Numbered from the stretch's first letter, positions 37,848-48,205 are shown. The stretch: DNA of 64,000 nt from CAIQPS01 sp963783835 (GCA_963783835.1 CAWAOX010000015.1:62001-126000); one strand, 5' to 3'. Program-made: numbers and translations. Notes: a model not told the origin generated them from the letters alone.

Positions 37848-39479
37848 GCACCGACGCAGCCCCCGTGAGCACGGACGCGGCCCCCGTGGGCAGCAGCGAT
37901 TGGCCGCAGGAGCAGGTCGACCGGGAGGTCCGCCCGGCGCCCGACCGGTACCGGAACGTACTCGGCAAGTACAAGATCGACCGCCTGGCCGCCTGCAGAT
38001 CCTGCGGCCGGTGCGTGGAGGTCTGCCGGTATGGCGTGCACGTCAAGCCCGCGGGCTACGCCTTCACTCTCCGGCCCAAGGACCATCTGTGCGTCGGCCC
38101 CGAGTGTGCGGAGACCGAGGGATCCTGTATCGCCCAGTGCCCGCAGAAAGCCCTCGCCATGCGGCGCAATCCCAGTGCGGACTGTATGGGCGACCCGCGC
38201 TGGTCGAGCGACCTCATACTTTCGACCTGGCATGAGGCGGAGACAGGGCATGTCCCGCCGCCCCATCTCGAATGCCGGACCGGTGCGTCCGGCGGTGGGT
38301 TCGACCGGCTGCGCTTCAAGTTCGAGGCGGAGGCGTGCGAAAGGGCGGCCCCGGTCGCTCGAGGCCGCCCTGGCCGACACCAGTCTGGACCTGAACCGGC
38401 GCGCGGACGGCCGCCCGCAGGTCCACATCGACATCCCCGTGTACGGCGGGGGCATGAGCTTCGGATCGGTGAGCATCCATACCATCCTCGCCAAAGCCCG
38501 GGCGGCCGCGGCCTGGAACAGCTTCACCTGCACCGGGGAGGGCGGATATCACGACCGCCTCAGGCCGTACGACGATCACGTGATCACCCAGGTGGCGACC
38601 GGGCTTTTCGGCGTCCGCGAGGAGACCATCCAGCGGGTGCGCATCGTGGAGTTCAAGTACGCGCAGGGCGCCAAGCCCGGTCTGGGCGGGCACCTGCTGG
38701 GCGACAAGAACACCCCGCCCGTCGCCCGCATGCGTGAGGCCGTCGCCGGCAACGCCTTGTTCAGCCCCTTCCCCTTCCACAGCGTCTACAGCGTGGAAGA
38801 CCACAAGAAGCACGTCGACTGGATCAAGGAGATGAACCCCGACTGCCTGGTGAGCGTGAAGGTCTCCACACCCACCGACGTCGACATGGTGGCGGTGGGC
38901 AGCTACTACGCCGGGGCGCATATCGTCCACCTCGACGGCAGCTACGGCGGCACCGGGGCGGCGCCCGACATCGCCAAGAAGAACATCGCCATGCCCATCG
39001 AGTACGCCATCCCCAAGGTGCACAAGTTCCTGGTGGCCGAGGGCATCCGGGATCACATCACGCTGATCGCTTCGGGCGGGATCCGCACGGCCTACGACGC
39101 TCTGAAGGCCATCGCCCTGGGCGCCGACGGCGTGGTGATCGGCACGGCCGAGATGGTGGCTCTGGGTTGCGTGCGCTGCGCCTGCTGCGAAAGCGGCCGG
39201 GGCTGCCCGCGCGGCATCGCCACGACGGACCCCGAACTGATGACGCAGATGAGCCTCGAGTGGGCCACCCAGCGCCTGATCAATCTCCACAACGCCTGGC
39301 GCGAGCAGATGGTGGACGTGCTCACCCGCCTGGGGATGACGTCCATCGGTGAGCTGCGCGGACGCAGGGACCTGCTGTGCTACCTCAGCGAGGAGCCGAC
39401 CGAAGGCGAGCCGACGGCGGCCGCGGACGCGCCAACCGGCGCCGACGCGCCTGCACTCGCCGAAGGGGCGATCCGATGA
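37844..39479 (+). CDS. Ferredoxin domain plus glutamate synthase FMN domain (archaeal-type GltB2; one frameshift)
   Basis: About 544 aa. The N-terminus has ferredoxin cysteines (CRSCGRCVEVC; CIAQCP). The catalytic domain shows GGGMSFGSVS, CTGEGG, KYAQGAKPGLGGHLLGDK, LDGSYGGTGAAPDIAKKN, ASGGIRTAYDALKAI and a [3Fe-4S] motif CVRCACCESGRGCPRGIATTD, so FMN binding and the glutamate-forming barrel look intact. An extra T at 38336 breaks the frame between FEAEA and AKGRPRSLEAALAD. GTG 37844 overlaps the upstream stop. Together with the next gene it makes a split, archaeal-type glutamate synthase. Confidence 0.82.
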
Positions 39480-42124
39480 GCCGGAGAGGTGTCTTGCCGG
39501 CCGACCTGGCCGAACGCCTGCTGGCCGGGCGCTCGCAGGTGTACTCGGACCGGCCGATCCTCTCCGAGCCGGTGGAGGAAGGCGGCTGCGGCGTCACCGG
39601 TTTCGCCTGCACCGTCCCCGTCAAGGGCCGGTTCATCTACGAGCCTTCCAAGCAGATGCAGAACCGGGGCAACGGCAAGGGGGGCGGCATCGCCGCCGCC
39701 GGTCTGGTGGCCGAGCAGTTGGGCATCTCCGACGAGATGCTCGAAAGCCACTACCTGCTGCAGATCGCCCTGCTGGATACCGATTGCCATGCCGAGCTCG
39801 AGCGGGAGTTCGTCCTCCCCAACTTCGACGTCGCGCTTTCGACCCGGCAGCCCCACATCGACGACTATCGCGATATCCCCGGCCTGGAAGTCCGCCCGCC
39901 CGATGTGCACCGGTACGTGGTGCGGGTCAAGCCGGACGTGCTGCGGGCCTTCGCCGAGGACGCGGGACTGCGGGACCTCGATCCGCGCGCGCTGGAGGAC
40001 GAGTTCGTCTGGCGTAACTCTTACAGGCTCAACGACACGTACTACGCCTCTCTCGGCGAGAAACGCGCCTTCGTGCTCTCCCATACTCGAAACCTACTGA
40101 TCTTCAAGATGGTGGGGTACGCCGAACAGAACGTGGAGTACTACCAGCTCCAGGATTTCAAGGCCCACGTGTGGATCGCCCACCAACGCTACCCCACCAA
40201 GGGGCGGGTCTGGCACCCGGGCGGGGCGCACCCGTTCGTAGGCATGAACGAGGCCCTGGTCCACAACGGCGACTTCGCCAACTACCACTCGGTGAGCGAG
40301 TATCTGAGGCAGCGCAACATCCGCCAGCAGTTCCTCACCGACACCGAGGTCGCGGCGCAGCTCTTCGACCTGTGGGACCGGGTCTACCAGTATCCGCTGG
40401 AGTACATCATCGAGGCACTGGCGCCCACCACCGAGCACGACTTCGACCAGTTGCCGCCGGAGAAGCAGGTCATCTACCGGCAGATCCAGGCCACCCACAT
40501 ACACGCGTCGCCCGATGGGCCCTGGTTCTTCATCATCGCCCGCAGCAAGGGAGACCATTTCCAGTTGATGGGGATCACCGACACGGCGATGCTACGCCCG
40601 CAGGTGTTCGCTCTTTCCGACACCGGCGAGGTCCAGATCGGGCTGATCTGCTCCGAGAAGCAGGCCATCGACGCTACACTGCGCAGCCTGGCCGAAGAGG
40701 ACAAGCGCTTCTCGCCGGTAGCCGACAGATACTGGAATGCCCGCGGGGGCTCCTCCACCGATGGCGGCGCCTTCATCTTCACGGTGGCGCCGGGCAACAA
40801 CGGCCACAGCGGGCAGATGCGCCTTTCGTGCGCCGACAAGTTCGGCCGCGAGGTCAAGGTGGAGAGGGGCTGCGTCCGCTGCGACCTGCCCGAGGTCGAG
40901 ATAGCGGACGCTTCGGGTGCCGCCTGTCTCGCCGACACCGTGAGCGCCGACGAGGTCCAGGAGAAGCTGCGCCGGGGCGAGATCGACGCCCTGTTCGCCG
41001 AAGTGCAAGGAGACATCGCCTCCTGGCCGGCCGGCCAACTGCGGCGGTTCTGCCGGGCCGTGGTCGCGGGAGCCGACGGCCCCCGGGCTACGGCGGCCGC
41101 CATCGAGCTGCTCACGCGCCTTCACGACCGGCGGTTCCCGACCGGCGACAAATCCCGGGCCAGGGTCATCCAGGTGATAGAGGAGACGCTGGACGAGCTG
41201 TTCGACACCGCACCGCTGTTCGGCGAGCCTTCGACGCGTTTCTGGCGCCGGATCGACTGGTCCGCCCGGGACCTTCTTGGCGCACCGGAAGCAGGGGAGG
41301 AGCTGCTCTGCATCGACGCCGAGGGTTTCCCGCCCGAGGGTGACGATTGCGACGCCGTCCTGTTGCGCAAGGCGTACCAGGCGGGATGGAAACGGTTCGC
41401 CGTCTATCGTCTGCGCGGGCAGCGCTTCCACGGAGTGGGGCTGGGCGCGGCGACCGACGGGGTGCGCATCGACCTCTACGGTTCCAACGGCGACTACACC
41501 GCCAGCGGCATGGACGGTCTGGAGATGCACATCCACGGCAACGCCCAAGACCAGGTGGCCCAGATCGCCAAGCGCGGAAAGCTGGTCATCTACGGCGACG
41601 TGGGGCAGACCTTCATGTACGGCGCCAAGGGCGGCGAGGTGTTCGTCATGGGCAACGGGGCGGGCCGGCCGCTCATCAACGCGGTGGGGCGGCCCCGGGT
41701 GGTCATCAACGGCACCTGCCTGGACTTCCTGGCGGAATCGTTCATGGCCGGAGACCCTCTCGCGGGCGGCGGGTTCGTCATTCTCAACGGCATCGAGTTC
41801 GATGCGGACGGGGGCATCGTCCCCCAGGCGTCGCCCTACCCGGGCAGCAACCTGTTCTCGCTGGCCAGCGGGGGCGCGATCTACCTGCGCGACCCCTACC
41901 TCAAGGTGGTCGAGAGCCAGCTCAACGGCGGGGTGTTCTCCCCGATCGGCGACAAGGACTGGCGGCTCATCCGCGGCTATCTGGAGGAGAACGAGCGGCT
42001 GTTCGGCATCCGGGTGGAGGACCTGCTCACTGTCGACGGCGAGATCCGCAGCCCGCAAGACGTCTACCGCAAGGTCAGCGCCGTGAAGCTGTCGGTGCTG
42101 TCCGGCTCGGAGGAGAAGAAATGA
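39476..42124 (+). CDS. Class II glutamine amidotransferase fused to a GXGXG domain (GltB1/GltB3-like)
   Basis: 882 aa. The N-terminal half is the glutaminase of glutamate synthase: GGCGVTGFACTV (Cys-38), AHQRYPTKGRVWHPGGAHPF (cited in part), VHNGDFANYHS. Cys-38 would have to be exposed by propeptide removal, as in GltB. Residues about 640-860 form the GXGXG beta-helix (GMDGLEMHIHGNAQDQVAQ, GDVGQTFMYGAKGGEVFVMG, GAGRPLINAVGRP). The FMN domain is supplied by the preceding genes, so the order of GltB parts is shuffled. It overlaps hdrC by four bases. Ammonia channelling from glutamine is inferred. Confidence 0.82.
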   Translation: MSRRGVLPADLAERLLAGRSQVYSDRPILSEPVEEGGCGVTGFACTVPVKGRFIYEPSKQMQNRGNGKGGGIAAAGLVAEQLGISDEMLESHYLLQIALLDTDCHAELEREFVLPNFDVALSTRQPHIDDYRDIPGLEVRPPDVHRYVVRVKPDVLRAFAEDAGLRDLDPRALEDEFVWRNSYRLNDTYYASLGEKRAFVLSHTRNLLIFKMVGYAEQNVEYYQLQDFKAHVWIAHQRYPTKGRVWHPGGAHPFVGMNEALVHNGDFANYHSVSEYLRQRNIRQQFLTDTEVAAQLFDLWDRVYQYPLEYIIEALAPTTEHDFDQLPPEKQVIYRQIQATHIHASPDGPWFFIIARSKGDHFQLMGITDTAMLRPQVFALSDTGEVQIGLICSEKQAIDATLRSLAEEDKRFSPVADRYWNARGGSSTDGGAFIFTVAPGNNGHSGQMRLSCADKFGREVKVERGCVRCDLPEVEIADASGAACLADTVSADEVQEKLRRGEIDALFAEVQGDIASWPAGQLRRFCRAVVAGADGPRATAAAIELLTRLHDRRFPTGDKSRARVIQVIEETLDELFDTAPLFGEPSTRFWRRIDWSARDLLGAPEAGEELLCIDAEGFPPEGDDCDAVLLRKAYQAGWKRFAVYRLRGQRFHGVGLGAATDGVRIDLYGSNGDYTASGMDGLEMHIHGNAQDQVAQIAKRGKLVIYGDVGQTFMYGAKGGEVFVMGNGAGRPLINAVGRPRVVINGTCLDFLAESFMAGDPLAGGGFVILNGIEFDADGGIVPQASPYPGSNLFSLASGGAIYLRDPYLKVVESQLNGGVFSPIGDKDWRLIRGYLEENERLFGIRVEDLLTVDGEIRSPQDVYRKVSAVKLSVLSGSEEKK

Positions 42125-42705
42125 CCCCCGTGACGATCGAGATCCACGAGATAGGCGGCTGCCTGGCCGGCGAGGTGAAAGCCATGAGCGGGGCTTCGCC
42201 CATGAGCTGCTACCAGTGCGCCAAGTGCTCCAGCGGCTGCCCGGTGGCCGACCGCGGCGATCTCAAGCCGCACGAGCTCGTCCGGCTGGTGCAGACCGAC
42301 CAGCGCGGCGCCGTGCTGGCCAGCCGCTTCATCTGGGAGTGCACCTCCTGCCACACCTGCATCACCCGCTGCCCGCAGAACGTGGACATCCCGGCGATGA
42401 ACGACGCGCTCCGCGCGCTGAGCCTCAGCGAGGGGCTGGCCGTGGCAGGCACGGCCGTCCCGGTGTTCAACGAGGTGTTCCTCAACAGCGTCCGCAAGCG
42501 GGGGCGGGTGTACGAGCTCGGGTTGATGGCCGCTTTCAAGCTGCGCAGCCGGCGGCTGTTCGATGACGTCGACAAGGCTCCCAGCATGCTGGCGAAGGGC
42601 AAGTTGCCGCTGTGGGGGTCTCGCGTCGCCGGGCGGAAGGACCGCGATGATCTGTTCCGCAGGGCCGTCGCGGCCGCCGCGGCGGAGCAGGATGGTGGCT
42701 CATGA
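42121..42705 (+). CDS. hdrC: Heterodisulfide reductase subunit C-like Fe-S protein
   Basis: 194 aa with two [4Fe-4S] motifs, CYQCAKCSSGCPVA (about 32-45) and CTSCHTCITRCPQNVDI (about 78-94), as in HdrC. It passes electrons between HdrA and HdrB. No membrane helix, so it is the soluble HdrABC type rather than HdrDE. ATGA overlaps at both ends tie it to the amidotransferase gene and hdrB. Confidence 0.9.
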   Translation: MTPVTIEIHEIGGCLAGEVKAMSGASPMSCYQCAKCSSGCPVADRGDLKPHELVRLVQTDQRGAVLASRFIWECTSCHTCITRCPQNVDIPAMNDALRALSLSEGLAVAGTAVPVFNEVFLNSVRKRGRVYELGLMAAFKLRSRRLFDDVDKAPSMLAKGKLPLWGSRVAGRKDRDDLFRRAVAAAAAEQDGGS

Positions 42706-43598
42706 GCTACACGTTCTACCCGGGCTGCTCCCTTGAAGGCACGGCCAAGGACTTCCACCGCTCGACGCTCGCGGTGGCGGCCAAGGTGGGGCTGGACATG
42801 CCCGAGATCGAAGATTGGATATGCTGTGGCTCCACTGCCGCGCACAATACCGACGCCTTTCTGGCCGACGCCTTGCCGGCCCGCAACCTGCAGGCGGCCG
42901 GCGGCCGGACGGTCGCGGTCGCCTGCGCGGCCTGCTACAGCCGCTTGAAGATGGCCAATCACCACATCGCCGGCGATCCCGCGGTGCGCGCCCGGGTCGC
43001 CCAGGTGGTGGGGAGCGACTACGACGGGCTGACGCCGGTCCGGCACCTGCTGGAGATACTGGGCGAGGACATGGGGGCGGAGGTGGCGGCCGCCGTGCGC
43101 CGCCCGCTGAGCGGCTTGAAAGTGGCCTGCTACTACGGCTGCCTGCTCTCCCGGCCTCCGGAAGTCACCCGATTCGACGACGCCGAGAACCCCACGCTCA
43201 TGGACCGGCTGCTCGAGACGGCCGGGGCGACAGTGGTCGATTGGCCGCACAAGACAGAGTGCTGCGGGGCGAGCTTCTCCATCACCGACCCGAGCATCAT
43301 CCTGGACCTCACCGACCAGATCCTGGCCATGGCCCGCGCCGCCGGCGTGGACTGCGTCGCCACCGCGTGCCCGCTCTGCCAGCTCAATCTGGACATGCGG
43401 CAAAAGGACATCGAGGCCAAGCGCGGGCACCGGTACGATCTGCCCGTCTTCTACTTCACGCAACTGCTGGGGCTGGCCATGGGCTGCTCCGAGCGCGAGT
43501 TGTCGCTCGGCAGTCTGTTCGTGGATCCGCGGCCGCTGCTGCGCTCCAAGGGTCTCGACGAGGCCGGGGCGGTACGCTTGGCCGAGGTGCGGTCATGA
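42702..43598 (+). CDS. hdrB: Heterodisulfide reductase subunit B-like protein
   Basis: 298 aa with two CCG domains: WICCGSTAAHN with CAACYSRLK in the first, and CYYGCLLSRPP, TECCGASFS and CPLCQLNLD in the second. These hold the two non-cubane clusters of HdrB, the catalytic site for disulfide reduction in methanogens. In bacteria without CoM/CoB the acceptor is unknown; here the partner is likely MetVF or a thiol/disulfide. It overlaps hdrC and hdrA by four bases. Confidence 0.9.
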   Translation: MSYTFYPGCSLEGTAKDFHRSTLAVAAKVGLDMPEIEDWICCGSTAAHNTDAFLADALPARNLQAAGGRTVAVACAACYSRLKMANHHIAGDPAVRARVAQVVGSDYDGLTPVRHLLEILGEDMGAEVAAAVRRPLSGLKVACYYGCLLSRPPEVTRFDDAENPTLMDRLLETAGATVVDWPHKTECCGASFSITDPSIILDLTDQILAMARAAGVDCVATACPLCQLNLDMRQKDIEAKRGHRYDLPVFYFTQLLGLAMGCSERELSLGSLFVDPRPLLRSKGLDEAGAVRLAEVRS

Positions 43599-46500
43599 GC
43601 GGGCCCAACGGGAGCGGAAACGGCAACGGGCATGGGCCCAACGGGAATGGCGCCGCCGCCCGTCCGAGCGCTCCCGACGTGAGCGCTCCCGAGGTCGTCA
43701 GCGCCCCCGAGGCGGTCGGCGCCGTACTCGTCTGCGGAGCGGGCATCACCGGCATCCAGGCCTCCCTGGACCTGGCGGAGAGCGGTTTCAAGGTCTACCT
43801 GGTGGACTCCACGGCCGCTATCGGCGGGAGGATGGCCCAGCTCGACAAGACCTTCCCCACCGGCGACTGCGCCATGTGCATCCTGTCGCCCAAGCTGGTG
43901 GAGTGCGCGCGCAACAAGAACATCGAGATCATCACGCTTGCCGACATTCAGGGCATCTCGGGCGAGCCCGGCAACTTCAAGGTTAAGCTTCGCCAGAACC
44001 CGCGCTACGTGGATCTGAACAAGTGCAACGCGTGCGGGGACTGCACCGACGCCTGTCCGGTCGACCTCCCCAGCGAGTTCGACCGCCGGCTGGGCACCCG
44101 CAAAGCGATCTTCCGCCCCTATCCGCAGGCGATCCCGAACGTCTTCGGCATCTCCAAGGCCGAGGGGCGGGCGCCCTGCAAGTCGTCCTGCCCCGCCGGT
44201 GTCAACGCTCAGGGATACGTGGCTCTGGTCGCGGCCGGCAAGTTCGGGGAAGCCTACGAGCTGGTGCGCGAGCGCTGCCCGCTGCCGTCCGCCTGCGGGC
44301 GGGTGTGCCAGCATCCCTGCGAGGACGACTGCAACCGGGGCGAGGTGGACCAGCCGATCGCGGTGCGCGATCTCAAGCGGTTCGTCGGCGACTACGTCGA
44401 CGCGAACCCGGACAAGTACCCGCCCGCCAAGCCCGCGGCCGCCAAGCAGGACGCGAAGGTGGCGGTCATCGGCGGCGGCCCCGCCGGCCTGACCGCCGCC
44501 TACGACCTTGCCATGCTGGGCTACGGCGTGACGGTCTTCGAGGCGCAGCCTCATCTGGGCGGCATGCTGCGCTACGGCATCCCCAGCTACCGGCTGTCGA
44601 ACGACGTGCTCGACCAGGAGATCCAGCACATCCTGGACCTGGGCGTGGAGGCGAAGACCGATACGCGCGTCGCCGACCCGGCGAGCCTGCTCGAGTCCGG
44701 ATTCAAGGCGGTGTTCGCAGCGCCCGGCGCCTGGGTCAGCCGCAAATTGGGCATCCCCGGCGAGGACAACCCGAGCGTGTTGGAGGGCATCGAATTCCTC
44801 CGCCGCGTCAACAGCGGCGAGACGCCGACCCTTGGCGCGAACGTGCTGGTCATCGGCGGGGGAGACGTGGCCATGGACGCCGCGCGCTGCGCGCGCCGGC
44901 TGCCCGGCGTCTCCTCGGTCCATCTGGCCTGCCTCGAGAGCCGGGCGGAGATGCCGGCCCACTCCTGGGAGGCGGCCGAGGCGCTCGAGGAGGGCGTGGT
45001 CTTCCACAACAGCCTGGGGCCGACCAGCATCGAGACCGCCGGCGACAAGGTGACCGGGGTCTCCTTCCGTGCCTGCACCAGCGTCTTCGACGAGCAGGGG
45101 CGGTTCGCCCCCCGGTTCGACGACTCCAAGACCACCGTCCTGGCGGCCGACACCGTGATCGTCACCATCGGCCAGGGTATCGACGCGGCCGGGCTGGGCG
45201 TGGCCACCGGCCCCGGCGGGCGGATCGTGGCCGACGGCGACACCCTCGCGACGAGCATCCCCGGGATCTTCGCCGGCGGCGACGCGGTGCTGGGACCGGC
45301 GGCAATGGTCGACGCGATGGCCCAGGGCCACAAGGCCGCCGAGGCCATCGACGCATACGTGCGCAAAGTCAAGCCACCCCAGGGCTGCGGCACCACCGCG
45401 GGCGCCGGGAGCGCTGCCGGGAACGGTGGCGAGGCGCCGGTCCAAACGGCCCCGAATCCCCAGCCCGACGCGCCCAAGCAGGACCGGGTCAAGATGCCCC
45501 AAGCCGACCCGGCCGGCCGCGTGCGCGGCTTCACCGAGATCGACCAGGGCTACAGCGCGGAGCAGGCGATCGCCGAGGCCAAGCGCTGCCTGGCCTGCGG
45601 CCTCTGCAGCGAGTGCATGCAGTGCGTCAAGGCCTGCACGGCCGGCGCGGTGTGGCACGAGCAGCAGCCCGAGGAGATCGAGATCGACGCCGGCAGCGTG
45701 ATCCTGACCCCCGGCTTCGAGGAGTTCCAGGGTGCGCTGCGAGGCGAGTTCGGCCACGGCCGCTACGCGAACGTCCTCTCGAGCGTGCAGTTCGAGCGCA
45801 TGCTATCGGCCGCCGGTCCCACCGCGGGGCACGTGCAACGGCCTTCGGACGGCGGCGAGGTGGAACGCATCGCCTTCATCCAGTGCGTCGGCAGCCGCGA
45901 CGTCGCCCGAGGCAACGGGTATTGCTCGTCCATCTGCTGCATGAGCGCCACCAAGGAGGCCATGGTCGCCCTGGAGCACGCCCACGGCAAGCAACTGGAC
46001 GTCTCCATCTTCTGCATGGATGTGCGCGCCTTCGGCAAGGAGTTCGACAGCTACGTCAACCGGGCCCGCGACGAGCACGGCGTCAAGTACATCCGAGCCA
46101 TCCCCTCGCGGGTGGTCGAGATGCCGGGCACGAAGAACCCGCGGGTGCGCTACTTCGACGACGCGGGCGTCGAGCAGCAGCAGGAGTACGACCTGGTGGT
46201 CCTCAGCGTGGGGCTGCAGGTCCCGCAGAGCGTGCGGGAGACGGCCGGCCGGCTGGGGTTGGACCTCAACCAGTTCGGCTTCGCTCAGACAGAACGGCTC
46301 GCTCCGCTCGCGACCTCCAGGCCCGGCCTCTACGTGGCCGGAGCCTTCCAGGAGCCCAAGGATATCCCCGAGTCGGTGGCTCAGGCCTCGGCGGCCGCCG
46401 CCTGTGCGATGGACCAACTCGCGCCGTCCCGCGGCTCGCTGATCAAGCGGCAGGAGTATCCCTGGGAGCGCGACGTCACCGACGAGGCGCCGCGGATAGG

Positions 46501-48205
46501 CGTGTTCATCTGCCACTGCGGTCAGAACATCTCCTCGGTCATCGACGTGCAGCAGGTGGCCGACAAGGCGTCGCTCCTGCCCAACGTGGTCCACGCCGAG
46601 ACCAGCATCTACACGTGCTCCGACACGAACCTGCAGCACATCAAGGACGCGATCAAGAAGCACCATCTCAACCGGCTGGTGGTGGCTTCCTGCTCGCCGC
46701 GCACCCACGAGGTGCTCTTCCAGGAGACGCTGCGCGACAGCGGGCTGAACCAGTACCTGTTCGCCATGGCCAACATCCGCGACCAGGGCTCCTGGGTGCA
46801 CAAGGACGACCCGGTGGCCGCCACGGCCAAAGCCGCAGACCTGATGGCCATGGCCGTGGCCCGGGCCCGGCATTTGAAGGGGCTGCAGACCGGGCAACTG
46901 CCGGTGACGGCTTCCGCGCTGATCCTCGGCGGCGGCCTGGCCGGCATGACGGCGGCGCTGGGCATCGCCGACCAGGGCTTCCAGGTTCACCTGGTGGAGA
47001 AGGAGCCGGCTCTGGGCGGCCTGCTGCGCAGCGTCCACAGCACTCTCGAAGGGGCCGACGTCGAGGCGCATCTCCAGGCCCTGGTCGAGAAGGTCCAGGA
47101 TCATCCCGGCATCGACGTCTACCTGAACGCGACGCCGGCGAGCATCACCGGCCACATCGGCAACTTCAAGAGCGTCATCAAGGTGGCCGGCAGCGGGGTG
47201 GGCGCGGAGGGGCCGAGCGACGAAGTGGCGATCAGTCACGGAGTGGTGATCATCGCGACCGGGGGCGAGGAGAGGCCGACCGAACTCTATCTCCACGGCA
47301 AGAACCCGCACGTGACCACGCAGAGCAAGCTGGAGGCCGTGCTGGCCAAGGGTGAGCTTCCACCAGAGCTTGAGGGTAAGAAGAACCCGACGGTCGTCAT
47401 GATCCAGTGCGTGGAGAGCCGCAACGAGGAGCACCCCTACTGCAGCCGGGTGTGCTGCTCCGAGGCGGTCAAGAACGCCATCGAGATCAAGCGGCGGTTA
47501 CCGGGGGCCAACGTGGCCGTCCTGGGGCGGGATATCCGCACCTACGGATTCCGGGAGCTGTACTTCCAGAAGGCGCGGGAAGAGGGCGTCCTGTTCGTCC
47601 GCCATCCGGAGAAGGGCGACCCGGTGGTGGTCGAGCAAGACGGCCGGCTCGAGGTCACAGTGCACGACTCATCCGGCAACCGCGAGTTGTTGCTGCGGCC
47701 CGACCTGCTGGTGCTCTCCACCGGCATCGCTCCGGCGGCGACCAACCCGGTGCTGTCCGGCCTGCTGCGCAGCGCCCTGACGAGCGACGGTTTCTTCCTG
47801 GAGGCGCATCCCAAGCTGCGTCCGGTGGACCTGGCCAACGAAGGCGAGTTCCTCTGCGGCCTGGCCCATTCGCCGCGATTCATGGACGAGACCATCGCCC
47901 ACGCTCTGGCCACGGTGGGACGGGCGACCACCGTGCTCTCCAAGACGCACCTGCAGATCCCCGGACAGGTGGCCGAGGTCGATCCGGAGAACTGCGTGGC
48001 GTGCGCCACGTGCGTCAAGGTCTGCCCGTACGGCGCCCCGATGATCAACGAGATGTCGAAGGCCGAGATACAGGGCGCGATGTGCATGGGGTGCGGCAGT
48101 TGCGCGGCCTCCTGCCCCGCCAGGACGATCACCCTTCTGCACCAGGAGGACCAGGCCCTGGTCGCCATGCTCGATGAGCTGCTCGTGGACGGGGTGAGCG
48201 TATGA
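43595..48205 (+). CDS. hdrA: Giant HdrA with GltD/NfnB-like insert and a second full HdrA (three flavin domains)
   Basis: 1,536 aa, about twice a normal HdrA. A Gly/Asn/Pro-rich N-terminus is followed by an FAD domain (GAGITG at 48-53, GDCAMCILSPKLVECARNKN), ferredoxin CNACGDCTDACP (about 144-155), then an insert with GltD/NfnB Fe-S cysteines (195-246), a second FAD site (GGGPAG at 293-298) and an NADPH-type site (IGGGDVAMDAARCARRL). The first HdrA core resumes at about 660 with CLACGLCSECMQCVKAC. From about 965 a complete second HdrA begins (IGVFICHCGQNISSV), with FAD motif GGGLAG near 1110 and two C-terminal ferredoxin clusters (CVACATCVKVCP; CMGCGSCAASCP). It is probably a flavin-based electron-bifurcating hub using NAD(P)H. 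Confidence 0.9.
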   Translation: MSGPNGSGNGNGHGPNGNGAAARPSAPDVSAPEVVSAPEAVGAVLVCGAGITGIQASLDLAESGFKVYLVDSTAAIGGRMAQLDKTFPTGDCAMCILSPKLVECARNKNIEIITLADIQGISGEPGNFKVKLRQNPRYVDLNKCNACGDCTDACPVDLPSEFDRRLGTRKAIFRPYPQAIPNVFGISKAEGRAPCKSSCPAGVNAQGYVALVAAGKFGEAYELVRERCPLPSACGRVCQHPCEDDCNRGEVDQPIAVRDLKRFVGDYVDANPDKYPPAKPAAAKQDAKVAVIGGGPAGLTAAYDLAMLGYGVTVFEAQPHLGGMLRYGIPSYRLSNDVLDQEIQHILDLGVEAKTDTRVADPASLLESGFKAVFAAPGAWVSRKLGIPGEDNPSVLEGIEFLRRVNSGETPTLGANVLVIGGGDVAMDAARCARRLPGVSSVHLACLESRAEMPAHSWEAAEALEEGVVFHNSLGPTSIETAGDKVTGVSFRACTSVFDEQGRFAPRFDDSKTTVLAADTVIVTIGQGIDAAGLGVATGPGGRIVADGDTLATSIPGIFAGGDAVLGPAAMVDAMAQGHKAAEAIDAYVRKVKPPQGCGTTAGAGSAAGNGGEAPVQTAPNPQPDAPKQDRVKMPQADPAGRVRGFTEIDQGYSAEQAIAEAKRCLACGLCSECMQCVKACTAGAVWHEQQPEEIEIDAGSVILTPGFEEFQGALRGEFGHGRYANVLSSVQFERMLSAAGPTAGHVQRPSDGGEVERIAFIQCVGSRDVARGNGYCSSICCMSATKEAMVALEHAHGKQLDVSIFCMDVRAFGKEFDSYVNRARDEHGVKYIRAIPSRVVEMPGTKNPRVRYFDDAGVEQQQEYDLVVLSVGLQVPQSVRETAGRLGLDLNQFGFAQTERLAPLATSRPGLYVAGAFQEPKDIPESVAQASAAAACAMDQLAPSRGSLIKRQEYPWERDVTDEAPRIGVFICHCGQNISSVIDVQQVADKASLLPNVVHAETSIYTCSDTNLQHIKDAIKKHHLNRLVVASCSPRTHEVLFQETLRDSGLNQYLFAMANIRDQGSWVHKDDPVAATAKAADLMAMAVARARHLKGLQTGQLPVTASALILGGGLAGMTAALGIADQGFQVHLVEKEPALGGLLRSVHSTLEGADVEAHLQALVEKVQDHPGIDVYLNATPASITGHIGNFKSVIKVAGSGVGAEGPSDEVAISHGVVIIATGGEERPTELYLHGKNPHVTTQSKLEAVLAKGELPPELEGKKNPTVVMIQCVESRNEEHPYCSRVCCSEAVKNAIEIKRRLPGANVAVLGRDIRTYGFRELYFQKAREEGVLFVRHPEKGDPVVVEQDGRLEVTVHDSSGNRELLLRPDLLVLSTGIAPAATNPVLSGLLRSALTSDGFFLEAHPKLRPVDLANEGEFLCGLAHSPRFMDETIAHALATVGRATTVLSKTHLQIPGQVAEVDPENCVACATCVKVCPYGAPMINEMSKAEIQGAMCMGCGSCAASCPARTITLLHQEDQALVAMLDELLVDGVSV

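Noticed and set aside
42815..43594. The upstream extension of the hdrA frame over hdrB
   Set aside because: The conserved HdrA sequence begins after ATG 43595, which overlaps the hdrB stop; the extension is Arg/Pro/Gly-rich out-of-frame hdrB.
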